Of a stretch of DNA of 46,681 nt, positions 25,581-37,518 are shown in pieces (within the stretch, counting starts at the first letter, position 1; every line of letters starts with the position of its first letter). Under the pieces are notes generated by a model. It did not search any database. It was not told the origin of the DNA and worked only from the letters and a program-made list of their open reading frames with translations. Origin of the DNA: Endozoicomonas elysicola (GTDB lineage: Bacteria > Pseudomonadota > Gammaproteobacteria > Pseudomonadales > Endozoicomonadaceae); the NCBI RefSeq assembly GCF_000710775.1, contig NZ_JOJP01000001.1, positions 325,083-371,763 of the forward strand, read 5' to 3'. A program made the translations under genes and the position numbers.

Positions 25581-26813
25581 CTAGATATAAAGCCCTGAAC
25601 AATAACCGGAAGCCCATGCCCATTGGAAGTTGAACCCACCAAGGTGGCCTGTAACGTCCAGCACTTCACCAATAAAGTAGAGTCCTGACTGGTTCTGACT
25701 CTCAAAGGTTTTGGATGAAATATTGTCAGTAGCAACGCCGCCCAGTGTAACTTCGGCTTTTTTATAGCCTTCAGTGCCTGCCGGCATAAATATCCAGGAC
25801 TCCAGACTTTCTGCCAGGCGTTTCAGCTCGGGTGGTGAAAACTGGTTGATTGGTTTACTACCGCTCCGTGTTAACTTTTTCAGTTCACCAAAGGTACACA
25901 GTGCTGTTGCAAGGCGGCGGGTTAGTTTGTCGGATAATACCGAGCGAAATTCAGCTTTCGGCTTCGACTCCCTGAGTTCATTCAGCCACTCTTCGATAGA
26001 TATTCCTGGCAGCCAGTTCATAGAGACCTTATTCCCAGCCCGCCAGTATGAAGAGATCTGCAGTATGGCTGGACCACTTAACCCCCTGTGGGTAAAGAGT
26101 ACGCTTTCACGAAAACTTTGGCCATTACAGCTGACGATAACGTCAGCACTCACACCGGATAATTCAATAAAGTGTGCTAGCCACTGTTTGTCCATTGTGA
26201 ATGGCACCAAACCGGGCTGTCTTTCTATCAGGTGATGTCCAAACTGTTCAGCCAGCTCATAACCAAGACCTGAAGCACCCATGGTCGGGAAAGATAATCC
26301 ACCGGTTGCTACGACCAGTGATTTGCAGTGAATCTTGCCCAATGTTGTTTCCAGCAAGAACGATTCAGATATCTCTGACCATTTCACGTGGCTAAGAGAT
26401 GCTTTTAAACGAACAGCTACTCCAGAGTTTCTGCATTCCTCCACCAGCATCTCCACAATGTCACTGGACTGCTGGTTGCAAAATAACTGACCCAGTGTTT
26501 TCTCATGCCAGGGAATATTGTGCTTATCCACCAGTGCCTGAAAGTCCCACTGAGTGTAACGGGATAGAGCCGATTTGCAGAAGTGGGGATTCTTAGAGAG
26601 ATAATTGGCCGGCTCCGCATACATATTGGTGTAGTTGCAGCGACCACCACCAGAAATCAGAATTTTCTTGCCAATCTTGTTAGCATGATCGATCACCAGC
26701 ACCTTGCGACCACGATCGCCTGCAGTCAGTGCACACATCAACCCGGAAGCCCCAGCCCCGATAATAACGGCATCGTATTGCATAGATGGCAATAAGGGTT
26801 GATTTAACGGCAT
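25581..26813 (-). CDS. NAD(P)/FAD-dependent oxidoreductase, HI0933/BaiN-like family
   Basis: A 410-residue flavoprotein of the HI0933/YhiN (BaiN-like) family of unknown physiological substrate. The N-terminal FAD site is YDAVIIGAGASGLMCALTAG, followed by the family signature KIGKKILISGGGRCNYTN. The C-terminal second FAD-contact region GLYFIGEVLDVTGHLGGFNFQWAWASG is nearly invariant in the family. The start at 26813 adds ten residues before the FAD strand; ATG 26783 is an alternative, and neither has a strong ribosome site. The gene is probably transcribed alone or with the lactonase-like gene upstream. Confidence 0.9.
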   Translation of the reverse strand: MPLNQPLLPSMQYDAVIIGAGASGLMCALTAGDRGRKVLVIDHANKIGKKILISGGGRCNYTNMYAEPANYLSKNPHFCKSALSRYTQWDFQALVDKHNIPWHEKTLGQLFCNQQSSDIVEMLVEECRNSGVAVRLKASLSHVKWSEISESFLLETTLGKIHCKSLVVATGGLSFPTMGASGLGYELAEQFGHHLIERQPGLVPFTMDKQWLAHFIELSGVSADVIVSCNGQSFRESVLFTHRGLSGPAILQISSYWRAGNKVSMNWLPGISIEEWLNELRESKPKAEFRSVLSDKLTRRLATALCTFGELKKLTRSGSKPINQFSPPELKRLAESLESWIFMPAGTEGYKKAEVTLGGVATDNISSKTFESQNQSGLYFIGEVLDVTGHLGGFNFQWAWASGYCSGLYI

Positions 26814-26870
26814 AGAACTTCGAGATCCAGAATGTTGCGAAATAGTGGAAGGCGCGCACTATAGCGAAAA

Positions 26871-27917
26871 TTACTCTCTAAGACCAATGCACGTTGGCGC
26901 CCCAACACGACATTGATAGCCAGTATAAATGAGGCTTCCCGTTTCAGGATCCCTACTAAAGCTCACAATGTTATTTGTATATTGATTGGCTGCTATCAAC
27001 CATTTACCACAGGCGGTAATCGAAAAGTCTCTGGGAAAATCCCCTTCTGATGAAACTGAGAACAGGAACTGAATACTGTTGGAGCTTTCATCAACTTTAA
27101 AGCAGCCGATTTGGGCTTGAGTACGGTAGGATACGTATAGAAATCGCTGGTCTGGAGATAACTTTATGGCTGCGGGCAATTCTCCATTCTCATTTGGTAG
27201 TACAAAAACTTCCTGAGTAATGCTCCAGACTCCTGACTCTTTTTCTATAACAATGATTTTTGCTGACAGCTCACAGACAATATAAGCCACTGTTTCGCTC
27301 TGGTTAAATACCAGATGCCTTGGTCCACTGCCTTCAGGTAGATTCAATTCATGTAATGGGTCGTCCGAAAAGCAATGCTCTTTGTTGTAATTAAAAAACA
27401 GAACTTTATCACTGCCAAGATCTACGACCACCAACTCACATGACAATCTGAGAAATGTTGCCTGATGCGCATGGGCAGTAACCTGTCGAACAGGATGAAC
27501 ACTATTGCCAGAGAGCTGAATTGTTTTAAGCTGCTTTTTGATTGAGCCGTCCCTATACAGCTCAAAGATATCAACACTTCCACCTGTATACTGCGAAGTA
27601 GCAACCATTCCTCCATCATCACTCATTGCCACATGGCAGGGGTGACCTCCGAATATCGGTATTTCAGATAGCCCTATACTCTTTTCACAAATGTCACTTA
27701 CTATAAAAACCAGCTTTGGATCTTGGTCACTACTCGCTTCTGAAATGCAATAAACTCCTTTGTCCATAAAAAGTGCAAAGGATGGGTTTGTTATTTTCAA
27801 GTCAGTGGTCAGGTTGGAAAAAGCACCTGTTTTCAGATCCATAGTCATGGACTGAAGACCGGAGCTGGGTGATGGCTGATCGGTATAGCAACCTATTTTT
27901 ATTGCTAGCTGGCTCAT
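26871..27917 (-). CDS. Lactonase-family seven-bladed beta-propeller protein
   Basis: A 348-residue protein of the 6-phosphogluconolactonase (Pgl/YbhE-like) beta-propeller family. Repeating blade motifs include GGHPCHVAMSDDGGMVATSQYTGGSVDIF, GSGPRHLVFNQSETVAYIV, AAIKLSPDQRFLYVSYR and FPRDFSITACGKWLIAANQYTNNIVSF, with the conserved PRH and PRDF elements. There is no signal peptide, so it is cytoplasmic. The family hydrolyses sugar lactones, but some members have other roles. No pentose phosphate genes are near, so the substrate is open. The gene lies upstream of the flavoprotein gene on the same strand. Confidence 0.85.
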   Translation of the reverse strand: MSQLAIKIGCYTDQPSPSSGLQSMTMDLKTGAFSNLTTDLKITNPSFALFMDKGVYCISEASSDQDPKLVFIVSDICEKSIGLSEIPIFGGHPCHVAMSDDGGMVATSQYTGGSVDIFELYRDGSIKKQLKTIQLSGNSVHPVRQVTAHAHQATFLRLSCELVVVDLGSDKVLFFNYNKEHCFSDDPLHELNLPEGSGPRHLVFNQSETVAYIVCELSAKIIVIEKESGVWSITQEVFVLPNENGELPAAIKLSPDQRFLYVSYRTQAQIGCFKVDESSNSIQFLFSVSSEGDFPRDFSITACGKWLIAANQYTNNIVSFSRDPETGSLIYTGYQCRVGAPTCIGLRE

Positions 27918-28034
27918 TGTTTTGCTGACTCAAGTAGCTCCAATAAAATTCAAATCGACTATCTACTATTTATCATCAATATCAAAAGTACAGTAATGCT
28001 TTTAGTTTTTCTCCATTGTAGATTTTTTGAGCAC

Positions 28035-28061
28035 AAAAAAACCCTGCAAAAGCAGGGTTCT
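28035..28061 (-). terminator. Rho-independent terminator of the atp operon
   Basis: On the minus strand AACCCTGC and GCAGGGTT form an 8-bp stem with a four-base loop followed by TTTTTT. It lies just downstream of the atpC stop. Confidence 0.92.
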
Positions 28062-28082
28062 CTGACAGCATGAGAACTGAAC

Positions 28083-28508
28083 TTATTTGCCCAGTTTCTT
28101 GCGAATAGCCTGAAGTGTTCTGAGCTGGGCAGCAGCTTCGGCCAGCTGGGTTGCCGCTCTTGAGTAGTCGAATTCGCCACTCTGGTTTTCCAGGGCTTTT
28201 TCTGCCTGACGCTTGGCTTCTTCAGCCGCTGCTTCATTCATATCATCTGCGCGCAGTGCTGTATCCGCCAGAATCTTGATCTGGTTTGGCTGCACTTCCA
28301 GGAAACCACCGGAAACGTAGAAGACCTCTTCCCCACCATCTTCTGTAACCAGACGGATCGGACCGGGTCTCAGTTCAGTCAACAGTGGTGTATGCCCGGG
28401 AGTAATACCCAGGTCTCCCAGAGAGCCGGTAGCAATCAACATTTCTACCTGACCTTTGAAGATTTCCTGCTCGGCACTAACGATGTCACAATCTACGGTT
28501 AAAGCCAT
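28083..28508 (-). CDS. atpC: ATP synthase F1 subunit epsilon
   Basis: A 141-residue central-stalk subunit. The N-terminal beta-sandwich (about residues 1-85) begins [17 protein letters not shown] and contains [19 protein letters not shown]. The C-terminal two-helix hairpin (about 88-141) is Ala/Glu-rich and inhibits ATP hydrolysis in bacteria. It is the last gene of the operon, separated from atpD by a gap with two tandem hairpins and followed by the operon terminator. Confidence 0.97.
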   Translation of the reverse strand: MALTVDCDIVSAEQEIFKGQVEMLIATGSLGDLGITPGHTPLLTELRPGPIRLVTEDGGEEVFYVSGGFLEVQPNQIKILADTALRADDMNEAAAEEAKRQAEKALENQSGEFDYSRAATQLAEAAAQLRTLQAIRKKLGK

Positions 28509-28542
28509 ATTGAGTCACCTTATGTCCATGGATGGACGGTAT

Positions 28543-28613
28543 ATCGAAAATGCAGGAGCAATTTTCGATGCCCCTCGATCCGGACACCGGAAATACAATA
28601 ACAATTTCCGGTG
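28543..28613 (-). other. Tandem hairpins in the atpD-atpC gap
   Basis: ATCGAAAAT/ATTTTCGAT (28543-28551 and 28561-28569) and CACCGGAAAT/ATTTCCGGTG (28585-28594 and 28604-28613) are perfect stems of 9 and 10 bp, each with a 9-nt loop. They start a few bases after the atpD stop and end about 35 nt before the atpC start. They probably set the lower level or separate stability of the atpC segment. Confidence 0.6.
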
Positions 28614-28622
28614 CCTGAGTTT

Positions 28623-30008
<1,386 letters not shown>

Positions 30009-30023
30009 TCACCCTTTAATCTT

Positions 30024-30887
30024 TTATACCGCCGCTGCGCCGCTGACAATTTCAGACAGTTCCTGTGTGATCGCTGCCTGACGAGCTTTGTTGTACACCA
30101 ACTGCAGGTCATCAATCAGGTTTCCGGCATTATCGGTAGCACTCTTCATGGCTACCATTCGAGCCGCTTGCTCACAGGCATTATTTTCAACCACCGCCTG
30201 GAAAACCTGAGACTCGATATAACGGACCAGCAGGCCATCCAGCAGCTGCTTGGCATCGGGCTCATACAGGTAATCCCATGGTCTCTTCAGAGACGCATCA
30301 TCATCAGGTACCAGTGGCAACAACTGCTGCACTTCCGGCTTCTGAGTCATGGTGTTCACAAACTGGTTGTTCACCACGTACAAACGGTCGATTCGGCCTT
30401 CCTCATAGCTGTCCAGCATCACTTTGACGCCACCTATCAGGTCTGCAATATTGGGTGAGTCCCCAATATGAGTCAGGGCCGCTACGGCATTTTCAGCGCC
30501 CATACTGCGGAAAAAGGAAACAGCCTTACTGCCAATCAGGCAGAGCTCAATTCCAACATCCTGATCACTCCACGCCTTCATGCTCTCTACAGTCTTCTTG
30601 AACAGGTTAATGTTCAAGCCACCACAGAGACCACGATCCGTAGAAACAATAATGAAGCCAACACGTTTGACTTCACGCTCAATCATGAAGCTGTGCTCAT
30701 ATTCAGCATTAGCGTTGGCGATATGTCCTACCACCTGGCGGATACGCTCAGCGTAAGGGCGGCTGGTTTCCATCCGCTCCTGAGCTTTACGCATCTTACT
30801 CGCAGCCACCATTTCCATGGCGCTGGTGATTTTCTGTGTACTTTTAATGGACGAAATTTGCGTCCGTATCTCTTTTGCGCCTGCCAT
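30024..30887 (-). CDS. atpG: ATP synthase F1 subunit gamma
   Basis: A 287-residue central rotor shaft. The N-terminal coiled-coil helix starts [35 protein letters not shown]. The C-terminal helix ends [40 protein letters not shown]. Both are hallmark segments. The Rossmann-like middle contains [11 protein letters not shown]. The 122-nt gap from atpA carries a hairpin at 30944-30978. Confidence 0.98.
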   Translation of the reverse strand: MAGAKEIRTQISSIKSTQKITSAMEMVAASKMRKAQERMETSRPYAERIRQVVGHIANANAEYEHSFMIEREVKRVGFIIVSTDRGLCGGLNINLFKKTVESMKAWSDQDVGIELCLIGSKAVSFFRSMGAENAVAALTHIGDSPNIADLIGGVKVMLDSYEEGRIDRLYVVNNQFVNTMTQKPEVQQLLPLVPDDDASLKRPWDYLYEPDAKQLLDGLLVRYIESQVFQAVVENNACEQAARMVAMKSATDNAGNLIDDLQLVYNKARQAAITQELSEIVSGAAAV

Positions 30888-30943
30888 GTTCTGTCATTCA
30901 CCTCCAGCGGTTGGCCGGCCGATCGTCGGCTCACCAGAGGTGA

Positions 30944-30978
30944 ACCGACCTACAAGTTGTTTTCATTTGTAGGCCGGT
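30944..30978 (-). other. Hairpin in the atpA-atpG gap
   Basis: ACCGACCTACAA (30944-30955) and TTGTAGGCCGGT (30967-30978) pair at 11 of 12 positions around an 11-nt loop. A second short stem GCCGA/TCGGC lies closer to atpG, near 30919-30931. They may tune mRNA decay between the two cistrons. Confidence 0.5.
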
Positions 30979-31009
30979 ATTCCCGAATAGGGGAAGCCGA
31001 CAATATGTC

Positions 31010-32554
31010 TTACCAGGTCTGGGTGGCCTTGAACTTCTCAATGACTTCCTTAAGGCCTGCTTCAATCTCGCCGTTGTAGTCACCAGACTCATTGACCGTT
31101 GCCATCAAGGCACTGTGCTCAGAGTTGGCGTAGCTGATCAAAGCGGCTTCAAAGTCACCAATCTTGTTCAGGGCAACATCCGCAAGGAAACCTTTCTCAG
31201 CAGCAAAGATAACCAGACCCATTTCTGCTACTGACATGGGGGCATACTGCTTCTGCTTCATCAGCTCAGTAACACGCTGACCGTGTTCCAGCTGCTTACG
31301 GGTTGCTTCATCCAGGTCAGAAGCAAACTGGGCAAACGCCTGCAGTTCACGATACTGAGCAAGCGCCAGACGGATACCACCGCCGAGCTTCTTGATGATC
31401 TTGGTTTGAGCAGCACCACCTACACGGGATACAGATACACCAGCGTTCATCGCAGGACGGATACCGGCGTTGAACAGGTCAGTTTCCAAGAAGATCTGAC
31501 CGTCGGTAATGGAAATTACGTTGGTCGGTACGAATGCCGATACGTCACCCGCCTGGGTTTCAATGATTGGCAGTGCGGTCAGAGAGCCGGTCTTGCCTTT
31601 CACTTCACCGTTGGTGAACTTCTCAACGTAGTCCGCGTTAACTCGTGCTGCGCGCTCCAGCAGACGGGAGTGCAGGTAGAAAACGTCACCAGGATAAGCT
31701 TCACGGCCCGGTGGACGACGGAGAAGCAGGGAGATTTGGCGATAAGCCCAAGCCTGTTTAGTCAGATCATCGTATACGATCAGGGCATCTTCACCGCGGT
31801 CACGGAAGTACTCACCCATGGAGCAACCAGCAAAAGGTGCGAGAAACTGCATTGCCGCAGGATCAGCAGCACCGGCGGCCACAACAATGGTGTGATCCAT
31901 GGCACCGTGTTCTTCCAGCTTACGAACCACGTTAGCGATGGTTGACTGTTTCTGACCAACGGCAACGTAAACACACTTAACGCCAGTGCCTTTCTGGTTG
32001 ATGATGGCATCAATAGCCAAAGCAGTCTTACCAGTCTGACGGTCACCAATGACCAGCTCACGCTGACCACGTCCAATTGGCACCATTGAGTCAACAGCTT
32101 TGTAACCAGTCTGAACAGGCTCATCAACTGATTGACGGGCAATAACGCCAGGCGCTACTTTTTCCAGAGGAGAAGTCTGTTTGGTTTCAAGGCTGCCTTT
32201 GCCATCAATTGGGTTACCCAGGGCATCGACAACGCGTCCCAGCAGTTCATTACCCACTGGAACTTCAAGAATTCGACCGGTGCACTGGACGGTCTGGCCT
32301 TCAGCCAGGTCACCGTAGTCACCGAGTACAACAGCACCGACAGAGTCACGCTCAAGGTTCAGTGCCATGCCGTAAACATTGCCCGGGAACTTGATCATCT
32401 CCCCGTACATGGCATCTGCCAGACCATGAATACGTACAATACCGTCAGTTACGCTGACAATCGTGCCCTCATTCTGGGCTTCACTGGACACATCAAGCTG
32501 TTCGATTCTACTCTTGATGATGTCACTGATCTCGGAAGGATTCAGTTGCTGCAT
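31010..32554 (-). CDS. atpA: ATP synthase F1 subunit alpha
   Basis: A 514-residue non-catalytic nucleotide-binding subunit. The N-terminal [17 protein letters not shown] segment contacts delta. Walker A is [10 protein letters not shown] near residue 170, Walker B is [17 protein letters not shown], and the arginine-finger region is [17 protein letters not shown] near 365-380. Length equals the E. coli subunit within one residue. It follows atpH after a 172-nt gap, longer than usual, which shows no ORF. Confidence 0.98.
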   Translation of the reverse strand: MQQLNPSEISDIIKSRIEQLDVSSEAQNEGTIVSVTDGIVRIHGLADAMYGEMIKFPGNVYGMALNLERDSVGAVVLGDYGDLAEGQTVQCTGRILEVPVGNELLGRVVDALGNPIDGKGSLETKQTSPLEKVAPGVIARQSVDEPVQTGYKAVDSMVPIGRGQRELVIGDRQTGKTALAIDAIINQKGTGVKCVYVAVGQKQSTIANVVRKLEEHGAMDHTIVVAAGAADPAAMQFLAPFAGCSMGEYFRDRGEDALIVYDDLTKQAWAYRQISLLLRRPPGREAYPGDVFYLHSRLLERAARVNADYVEKFTNGEVKGKTGSLTALPIIETQAGDVSAFVPTNVISITDGQIFLETDLFNAGIRPAMNAGVSVSRVGGAAQTKIIKKLGGGIRLALAQYRELQAFAQFASDLDEATRKQLEHGQRVTELMKQKQYAPMSVAEMGLVIFAAEKGFLADVALNKIGDFEAALISYANSEHSALMATVNESGDYNGEIEAGLKEVIEKFKATQTW

Positions 32555-32726
32555 AGCTTACCTGCCCCACTTTACCGCAAACGTACAGTTTTATTGATTC
32601 TCAACCCGATGCGGGTGCTTATTCCGCCTTGGGCACTATTGCTGTTGGCACCTGAGCCAGAAGCCTGAGTGAAAAACTGCACCTTTGGGCTCATGAGCGC
32701 CGCGGCTCCATGATTAAGTTGATTAC

Positions 32727-33260
32727 TCAGGAAATCATCGCATCGGCCAGCTTGCTCAGCCGGGCACGGAGACTGCCATCTATGACCAGATCCCCCGCTT
32801 TGACGATAACGCCACCTAAAATGCTACTGTCAATTTCTGTTACCAGATGCACAGAACGTCCCAGTCTAGCCGCCATTTTTGCTGCCAGTTTGTCCTGCTG
32901 ATCCTGACTCAATGGATATGCTGAAGTCACCTGCACTTGCTGTGAGCGTTCTTCTTCCGCTCTCAGCTGGGCATAAAGAACAGCAATTTCAGGCAGAAGT
33001 TGCAGACGACGATGTTCTGACAACACCCGAAGGTAGTTTTCAAACGGCTTATCCAGGTCACCCTGACAAAGTCCTATAATGGCATCTGCCTGTTGAACCC
33101 CGCTCAGTTGCGGATTTCCCAGCAGATCAACCACTTTCTGGTACGCTGTCACGCTGGCACAGAGAGACAGCATGTCAGACCATTCGCTCAAACGTGATGC
33201 ATCACGGGCATATTCAAATGCCGCTTTGGCGTAAGGACGGGCACATGTGGTTAATTCCAT
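32727..33260 (-). CDS. atpH: ATP synthase F1 subunit delta
   Basis: A 177-residue peripheral-stalk subunit. The N-terminal helical bundle starts ELTTCARPYAKAAFEYA. The C-terminal conserved part has VTSAYPLSQDQQDKLAAKM and the OSCP signature IDSSILGGVIVKAGDLVIDGSLRARLSKL. The start lies 14 nt after the atpF stop. Length agrees with E. coli AtpH. Confidence 0.97.
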   Translation of the reverse strand: MELTTCARPYAKAAFEYARDASRLSEWSDMLSLCASVTAYQKVVDLLGNPQLSGVQQADAIIGLCQGDLDKPFENYLRVLSEHRRLQLLPEIAVLYAQLRAEEERSQQVQVTSAYPLSQDQQDKLAAKMAARLGRSVHLVTEIDSSILGGVIVKAGDLVIDGSLRARLSKLADAMIS

Positions 33261-33274
33261 GGTCTCCAGCCCTC

Positions 33275-33745
33275 TTAAAGTTCAGCCGCCAGATCATCGA
33301 CCAGCTTACTATTGGCTGCTTCATCCAGGCGCTCACCCAAAATACGCTCGGCACCTGCAATAGCAAGGCTTGCCACCTGCGTACGCAATGCTTCACGAGC
33401 CCGGTTAGCATCCTGCTCAATTTCAGCAGCTGCAGCGGCCTTCAGGCGATCACCTTCAGCTCGGGCATGTTCTTTGGCTTCATCAACAATCTGGTTTGCG
33501 CGCTTGTTAGCCAGCTCAATGATACCCTGAGCTTCTACTCTTGCTTCTTTCAGAAGTTCAGCAACGTTGTCATTGGCCTGAGCCAGATCTTTTTCTGCTT
33601 TATCTGCAGCAGCCAGACCATCGGCTATTTTTTGCTGTCGATCACTCAGCGCTTTGGTCAGAGGTGGCCACACATATTTCATGCAGAACCACACAAAGAA
33701 CATAAAAGCGATGGATTGGCCGATCAGAGTTGCATTTAAATTCAC
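33275..33745 (-). CDS. atpF: ATP synthase Fo subunit b
   Basis: A 156-residue peripheral-stalk subunit with one N-terminal membrane helix (residues 6-26) and a long charged coiled coil. It begins [10 protein letters not shown] from a GTG codon preceded by GAGG. E. coli atpF uses the same GTG start and nearly the same first residues, so the start is secure. The length matches E. coli. Confidence 0.97.
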   Translation of the reverse strand: MNLNATLIGQSIAFMFFVWFCMKYVWPPLTKALSDRQQKIADGLAAADKAEKDLAQANDNVAELLKEARVEAQGIIELANKRANQIVDEAKEHARAEGDRLKAAAAAEIEQDANRAREALRTQVASLAIAGAERILGERLDEAANSKLVDDLAAEL

Positions 33746-33810
33746 GCCAACACCTCTTTCAGTTAATGTCGTTGGCTCTTCTCAGAGCCTGGCCTTAAGT
33801 ACCTTCACGA

Positions 33811-33845
33811 CTACGGGCTAATGCTTTTAAAACGTTAGCCCGTAG
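33811..33845 (-). other. Strong hairpin between atpE and atpF
   Basis: CTACGGGCTAA (33811-33821) and TTAGCCCGTAG (33835-33845) form an 11-bp perfect stem with a 13-nt loop. The gap is 165 nt long. A 3' hairpin behind atpE could protect the atpE mRNA segment and help to supply about ten c subunits per complex. Confidence 0.65.
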
Positions 33846-33910
33846 CTTTCAGCTTCTCATCAAAGCACTCGGCACCTACTTGGCACTTGGTCGGGCATTA
33901 ACGTCTTTGC

Positions 33911-34210
<300 letters not shown>

Positions 34211-34284
34211 TTAAAGTTAATTTATCCAGAGGACAGCACACCTGCATGAAAGCAGAAAATGCCATCCTGTCACCTTTCATTCAC

Positions 34285-35196
<912 letters not shown>

Positions 35197-35320
35197 TCAA
35201 TATCAAAGCTGCCTGAGTTTTCAACTTTTGATCTAAAATCAAACTGTAAACACGAAGCAGCTTTTCCACTTAAACACTTTTCAGCCAAAAACAGTCATGA
35301 ACGGACCGTTTTTATAAACC

Positions 35321-35809
35321 CTATGCTGGCTTGCCCTTCTTCCGACGACCCACCAGCAACGGTGCAAACCAATTTACCGCCTGAACTGCAATAAAGGCCC
35401 CAAACAGCGCCAATGGCTCCAACGGTTTAACCAAGGTAAAAACCAGAATAAAACCGGCTGTCGTTAATACCAGCTTGCCTGCTTCCCCACGATAGAATGA
35501 GCTGACAATCAATTTTGCTGAACGCGCCCCACGATAACGGAACGCTCTCCATATAAAGTACGCATTGGGCAGCGAGCAACAAAGCCCACCCAACAGGGAT
35601 GACAGCGCAAAAGTGAACCCCAGGGGAGACAGTGCCAGAGTCAGCACTGCAGAGACAGCCAACTGAGCAACAATAACACGATGTACTGGTGGCTGTTGAA
35701 GCCACATGTATTTACGGTGATCTACACGACCAGACCTGCGATTGGCAAATCCAGACCAGTCATCACTTCGCATTGTCATTCGCTGCTTCCAGACTTTTGC
35801 TTCTGACAT
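35321..35809 (-). CDS. atpI: ATP synthase assembly/Mg-uptake protein AtpI
   Basis: A 162-residue membrane protein with four helices in the C-terminal 110 residues, including FALSSLLGGLCCSLPNAYFIWRAFRYRGARSAK. AtpI helps c-ring assembly and is the first gene of the operon. The N-terminal 50 residues are polar, making it longer than the roughly 126-residue E. coli protein. The ATG has only a weak ribosome site (GCGAAG); a strong AAAGGAGGG stands 29 nt upstream inside a hairpin. In many relatives gid/par genes precede atpI, but here a LysR gene does. Confidence 0.9.
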   Translation of the reverse strand: MSEAKVWKQRMTMRSDDWSGFANRRSGRVDHRKYMWLQQPPVHRVIVAQLAVSAVLTLALSPLGFTFALSSLLGGLCCSLPNAYFIWRAFRYRGARSAKLIVSSFYRGEAGKLVLTTAGFILVFTLVKPLEPLALFGAFIAVQAVNWFAPLLVGRRKKGKPA

Positions 35810-35838
35810 ACTTCGCTAACTACAACTCAACTATCTTT

Positions 35839-35868
35839 CCCTCCTTTATTTTCTAAGAGAAAGGAGGG
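35839..35868 (-). promoter_or_regulatory. Leader hairpin occluding a strong Shine-Dalgarno before atpI
   Basis: On the minus strand CCCTCCTTT pairs with AAAGGAGGG (9 bp, 12-nt loop), so an extended ribosome site is held in a stem. The site is 29 nt from the atpI ATG, too far for direct use. It is 8 nt before a TTG-started four-codon frame (35830-35816) that ends six bases before atpI. The rest of the 343-nt gap (35869-36152) holds no gene I can support; the atp promoter should be there. Confidence 0.4.
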
Positions 35869-36152
35869 AGCAAAAGATTTTTGCATGCTCACTGCGTAAT
35901 GTTTTGTTGGAACGTGTCAGAATCTGTTATTTATTCATTAATTTCTGACTTCCCAGCGGGCGCAGTATATGGGTAATAGTACCTATATTCAACTGAAACC
36001 ATACTGCCGAGCTAATATTTCACTGAGTCATAAAGCGCCACAGTTGATAGAACACCCAGTCAATACCCGCTACACAAGGGCTGGGAGAACGGCTTCAAAA
36101 TTTCGTAGACATATTGAGTCGTATAGATGGTTTAATGAATGCGGTTTAAAAA

Positions 36153-37055
36153 TTAATCTTTCTTAAATGGCTTCCAGTCAATAATAAACCGGCATAACTG
36201 ATTAAAAACTGCACTTTTGTACTTTTTCTTGTGTGTTAGCAAGTAAAAGTGGCGTTTTAAATTAAGCCCTGTAACCCCTATTGTCGCCATATGCCCGGTA
36301 TCTAACGTTGATTTAGCCGCAAGACTGGATATACAGGCAATTCCAACGCCATCACTTACCGCTTGTTTAACGGCTTCCGAACGGTTTAGCACCATGGAGA
36401 CTTTAGGGGAGTCCAGCTGGGTAGCTATCATTTCATCGAAAAGTTCACGGGTACCGGAACCTGGTTCTCTCAACACCCAGTGTTCATCAGACAGAGAGTT
36501 AAGTGGAATATTTTTCTGATTCGCCAGGGGATGATCAGGACTACAAATCACCACCAGCTCATCTTCCAGCCAGGTTGTGACGTCAATATCAGGGTGCAGG
36601 CAGGTACCCTCGACAACAGCCAGATCAATTTTAAAATCAAGAAGATGTTGCTCGATGGCTCGGGTATTATCAATCTCAAGATCAATTCTTATACCAGGGT
36701 TTGTTTCCCGGAACTGGAACAATATTTTCGGCAGAAGATTATTACCAATCGTAGAACTGGCATTCAAAATCAAAGAGCCTGACTCATACGAACCATCGAC
36801 AGCGAATTGTATCTCCAGCTCTTTCGCACGTTCAATAAGTTCACAAGCTTTAGGAAGCAGTGCACGCCCAGAATCATTCATCTTGAGACCCGCCCCTTGA
36901 TTTCGATCAAAAAGTGGGCCCAAATGTTTTTCCAGTTCAGATAACGCCATACTGGCCGCCGGCTGTGAAATATGTAAACTTTCAGCAGCTCCCGTCACTC
37001 GCCCATATTGAGCAACTGCACGGAATATTTCCAACTGGCGAAGCGTAATATGCAT
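36153..37055 (-). CDS. LysR-family transcriptional regulator (YeiE-like)
   Basis: A 300-residue LysR regulator. The winged helix-turn-helix is MHITLRQLEIFRAVAQYGRVTGAAESLHISQPAASMALSELEKHLG at residues 1-46. The effector domain (about 90-295) resembles the YeiE/CysB-like group. The N-terminal motif MHITLRQLE is shared with E. coli YeiE, which is linked to sulfite stress. No yeiH-type partner is adjacent. An 8-bp inverted repeat lies 79 bp upstream of its start and could be its operator. Confidence 0.87.
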   Translation of the reverse strand: MHITLRQLEIFRAVAQYGRVTGAAESLHISQPAASMALSELEKHLGPLFDRNQGAGLKMNDSGRALLPKACELIERAKELEIQFAVDGSYESGSLILNASSTIGNNLLPKILFQFRETNPGIRIDLEIDNTRAIEQHLLDFKIDLAVVEGTCLHPDIDVTTWLEDELVVICSPDHPLANQKNIPLNSLSDEHWVLREPGSGTRELFDEMIATQLDSPKVSMVLNRSEAVKQAVSDGVGIACISSLAAKSTLDTGHMATIGVTGLNLKRHFYLLTHKKKYKSAVFNQLCRFIIDWKPFKKD

Positions 37056-37133
37056 TTGATGTACAGCCTATTCCGTCAAAACAGCCATGAGCAGAAAAAA
37101 GTATGAGAAAAGCCCCAATAGCAGCTTTGCAAA

Positions 37134-37159
37134 TATCATAACCAAGAGCTTTTATGATA
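37134..37159. promoter_or_regulatory. Inverted repeat upstream of the YeiE-like regulator
   Basis: TATCATAA (37134-37141) and TTATGATA (37152-37159) are perfect 8-bp arms separated by 10 bp, in the 273-nt gap between the regulator and the small ORF. Spacing and AT-rich arms fit a LysR binding site, but this is only positional evidence. Confidence 0.35.
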
Positions 37160-37328
37160 CTCCTGTACCTGAAGCGGGGATAGAATATCATCAGACTTTA
37201 AATCAGGGGGCATAAGCATACTTGATAGGGCATCAAAGTTTTATTGATTTTTTATTAAAAACAACTCGCCATATACTGAATTCGTAGTCATCCCCAACTG
37301 GGTTTACTCAGTTTATTCGAGTTGTATC

Positions 37329-37481
37329 ATGAAAAACAGCGGCATCAATGGCTGGGTTGAGTTGAAAAAACAAACCCCCTATTTTGAAACAATCCTGAAC
37401 TGCAGACGAATTCTGAAAAAGACCACGCCCTGGAACGACATGGCACTCTTCTTCAAAGAAGCTGACAAGCATATTAAATAA
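37329..37481 (+). CDS. Small unknown protein, 50 residues
   Basis: I do not recognise this family. The ORF reads MKNSGINGWVELKKQTPYF near its start and ends EADKHIK. It is basic and probably helical, with no signal peptide or membrane segment. A TATACT box lies at 37272-37277, and a strong intrinsic terminator begins 40 nt after the stop, so the ORF looks like an independent short transcription unit. The ribosome site is weak (CGAG). The alternative is a small RNA rather than a protein; codon use looks coding to my eye. Confidence 0.5.
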   Translation: MKNSGINGWVELKKQTPYFETILNCRRILKKTTPWNDMALFFKEADKHIK

Positions 37482-37518
37482 GATATTCTACCTATTTATA
37501 ACTGCTTCCTGTATTAAT

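Noticed and set aside
31283-31945. 220-codon plus-strand frame inside atpA
   Set aside because: It is antisense to the highly conserved atpA coding sequence and has no recognisable protein features.
35969-36166. 65-codon plus-strand frame between atpI and the LysR gene
   Set aside because: It runs into the end of the convergent LysR gene, has no ribosome site and lies where the atp promoter is expected.
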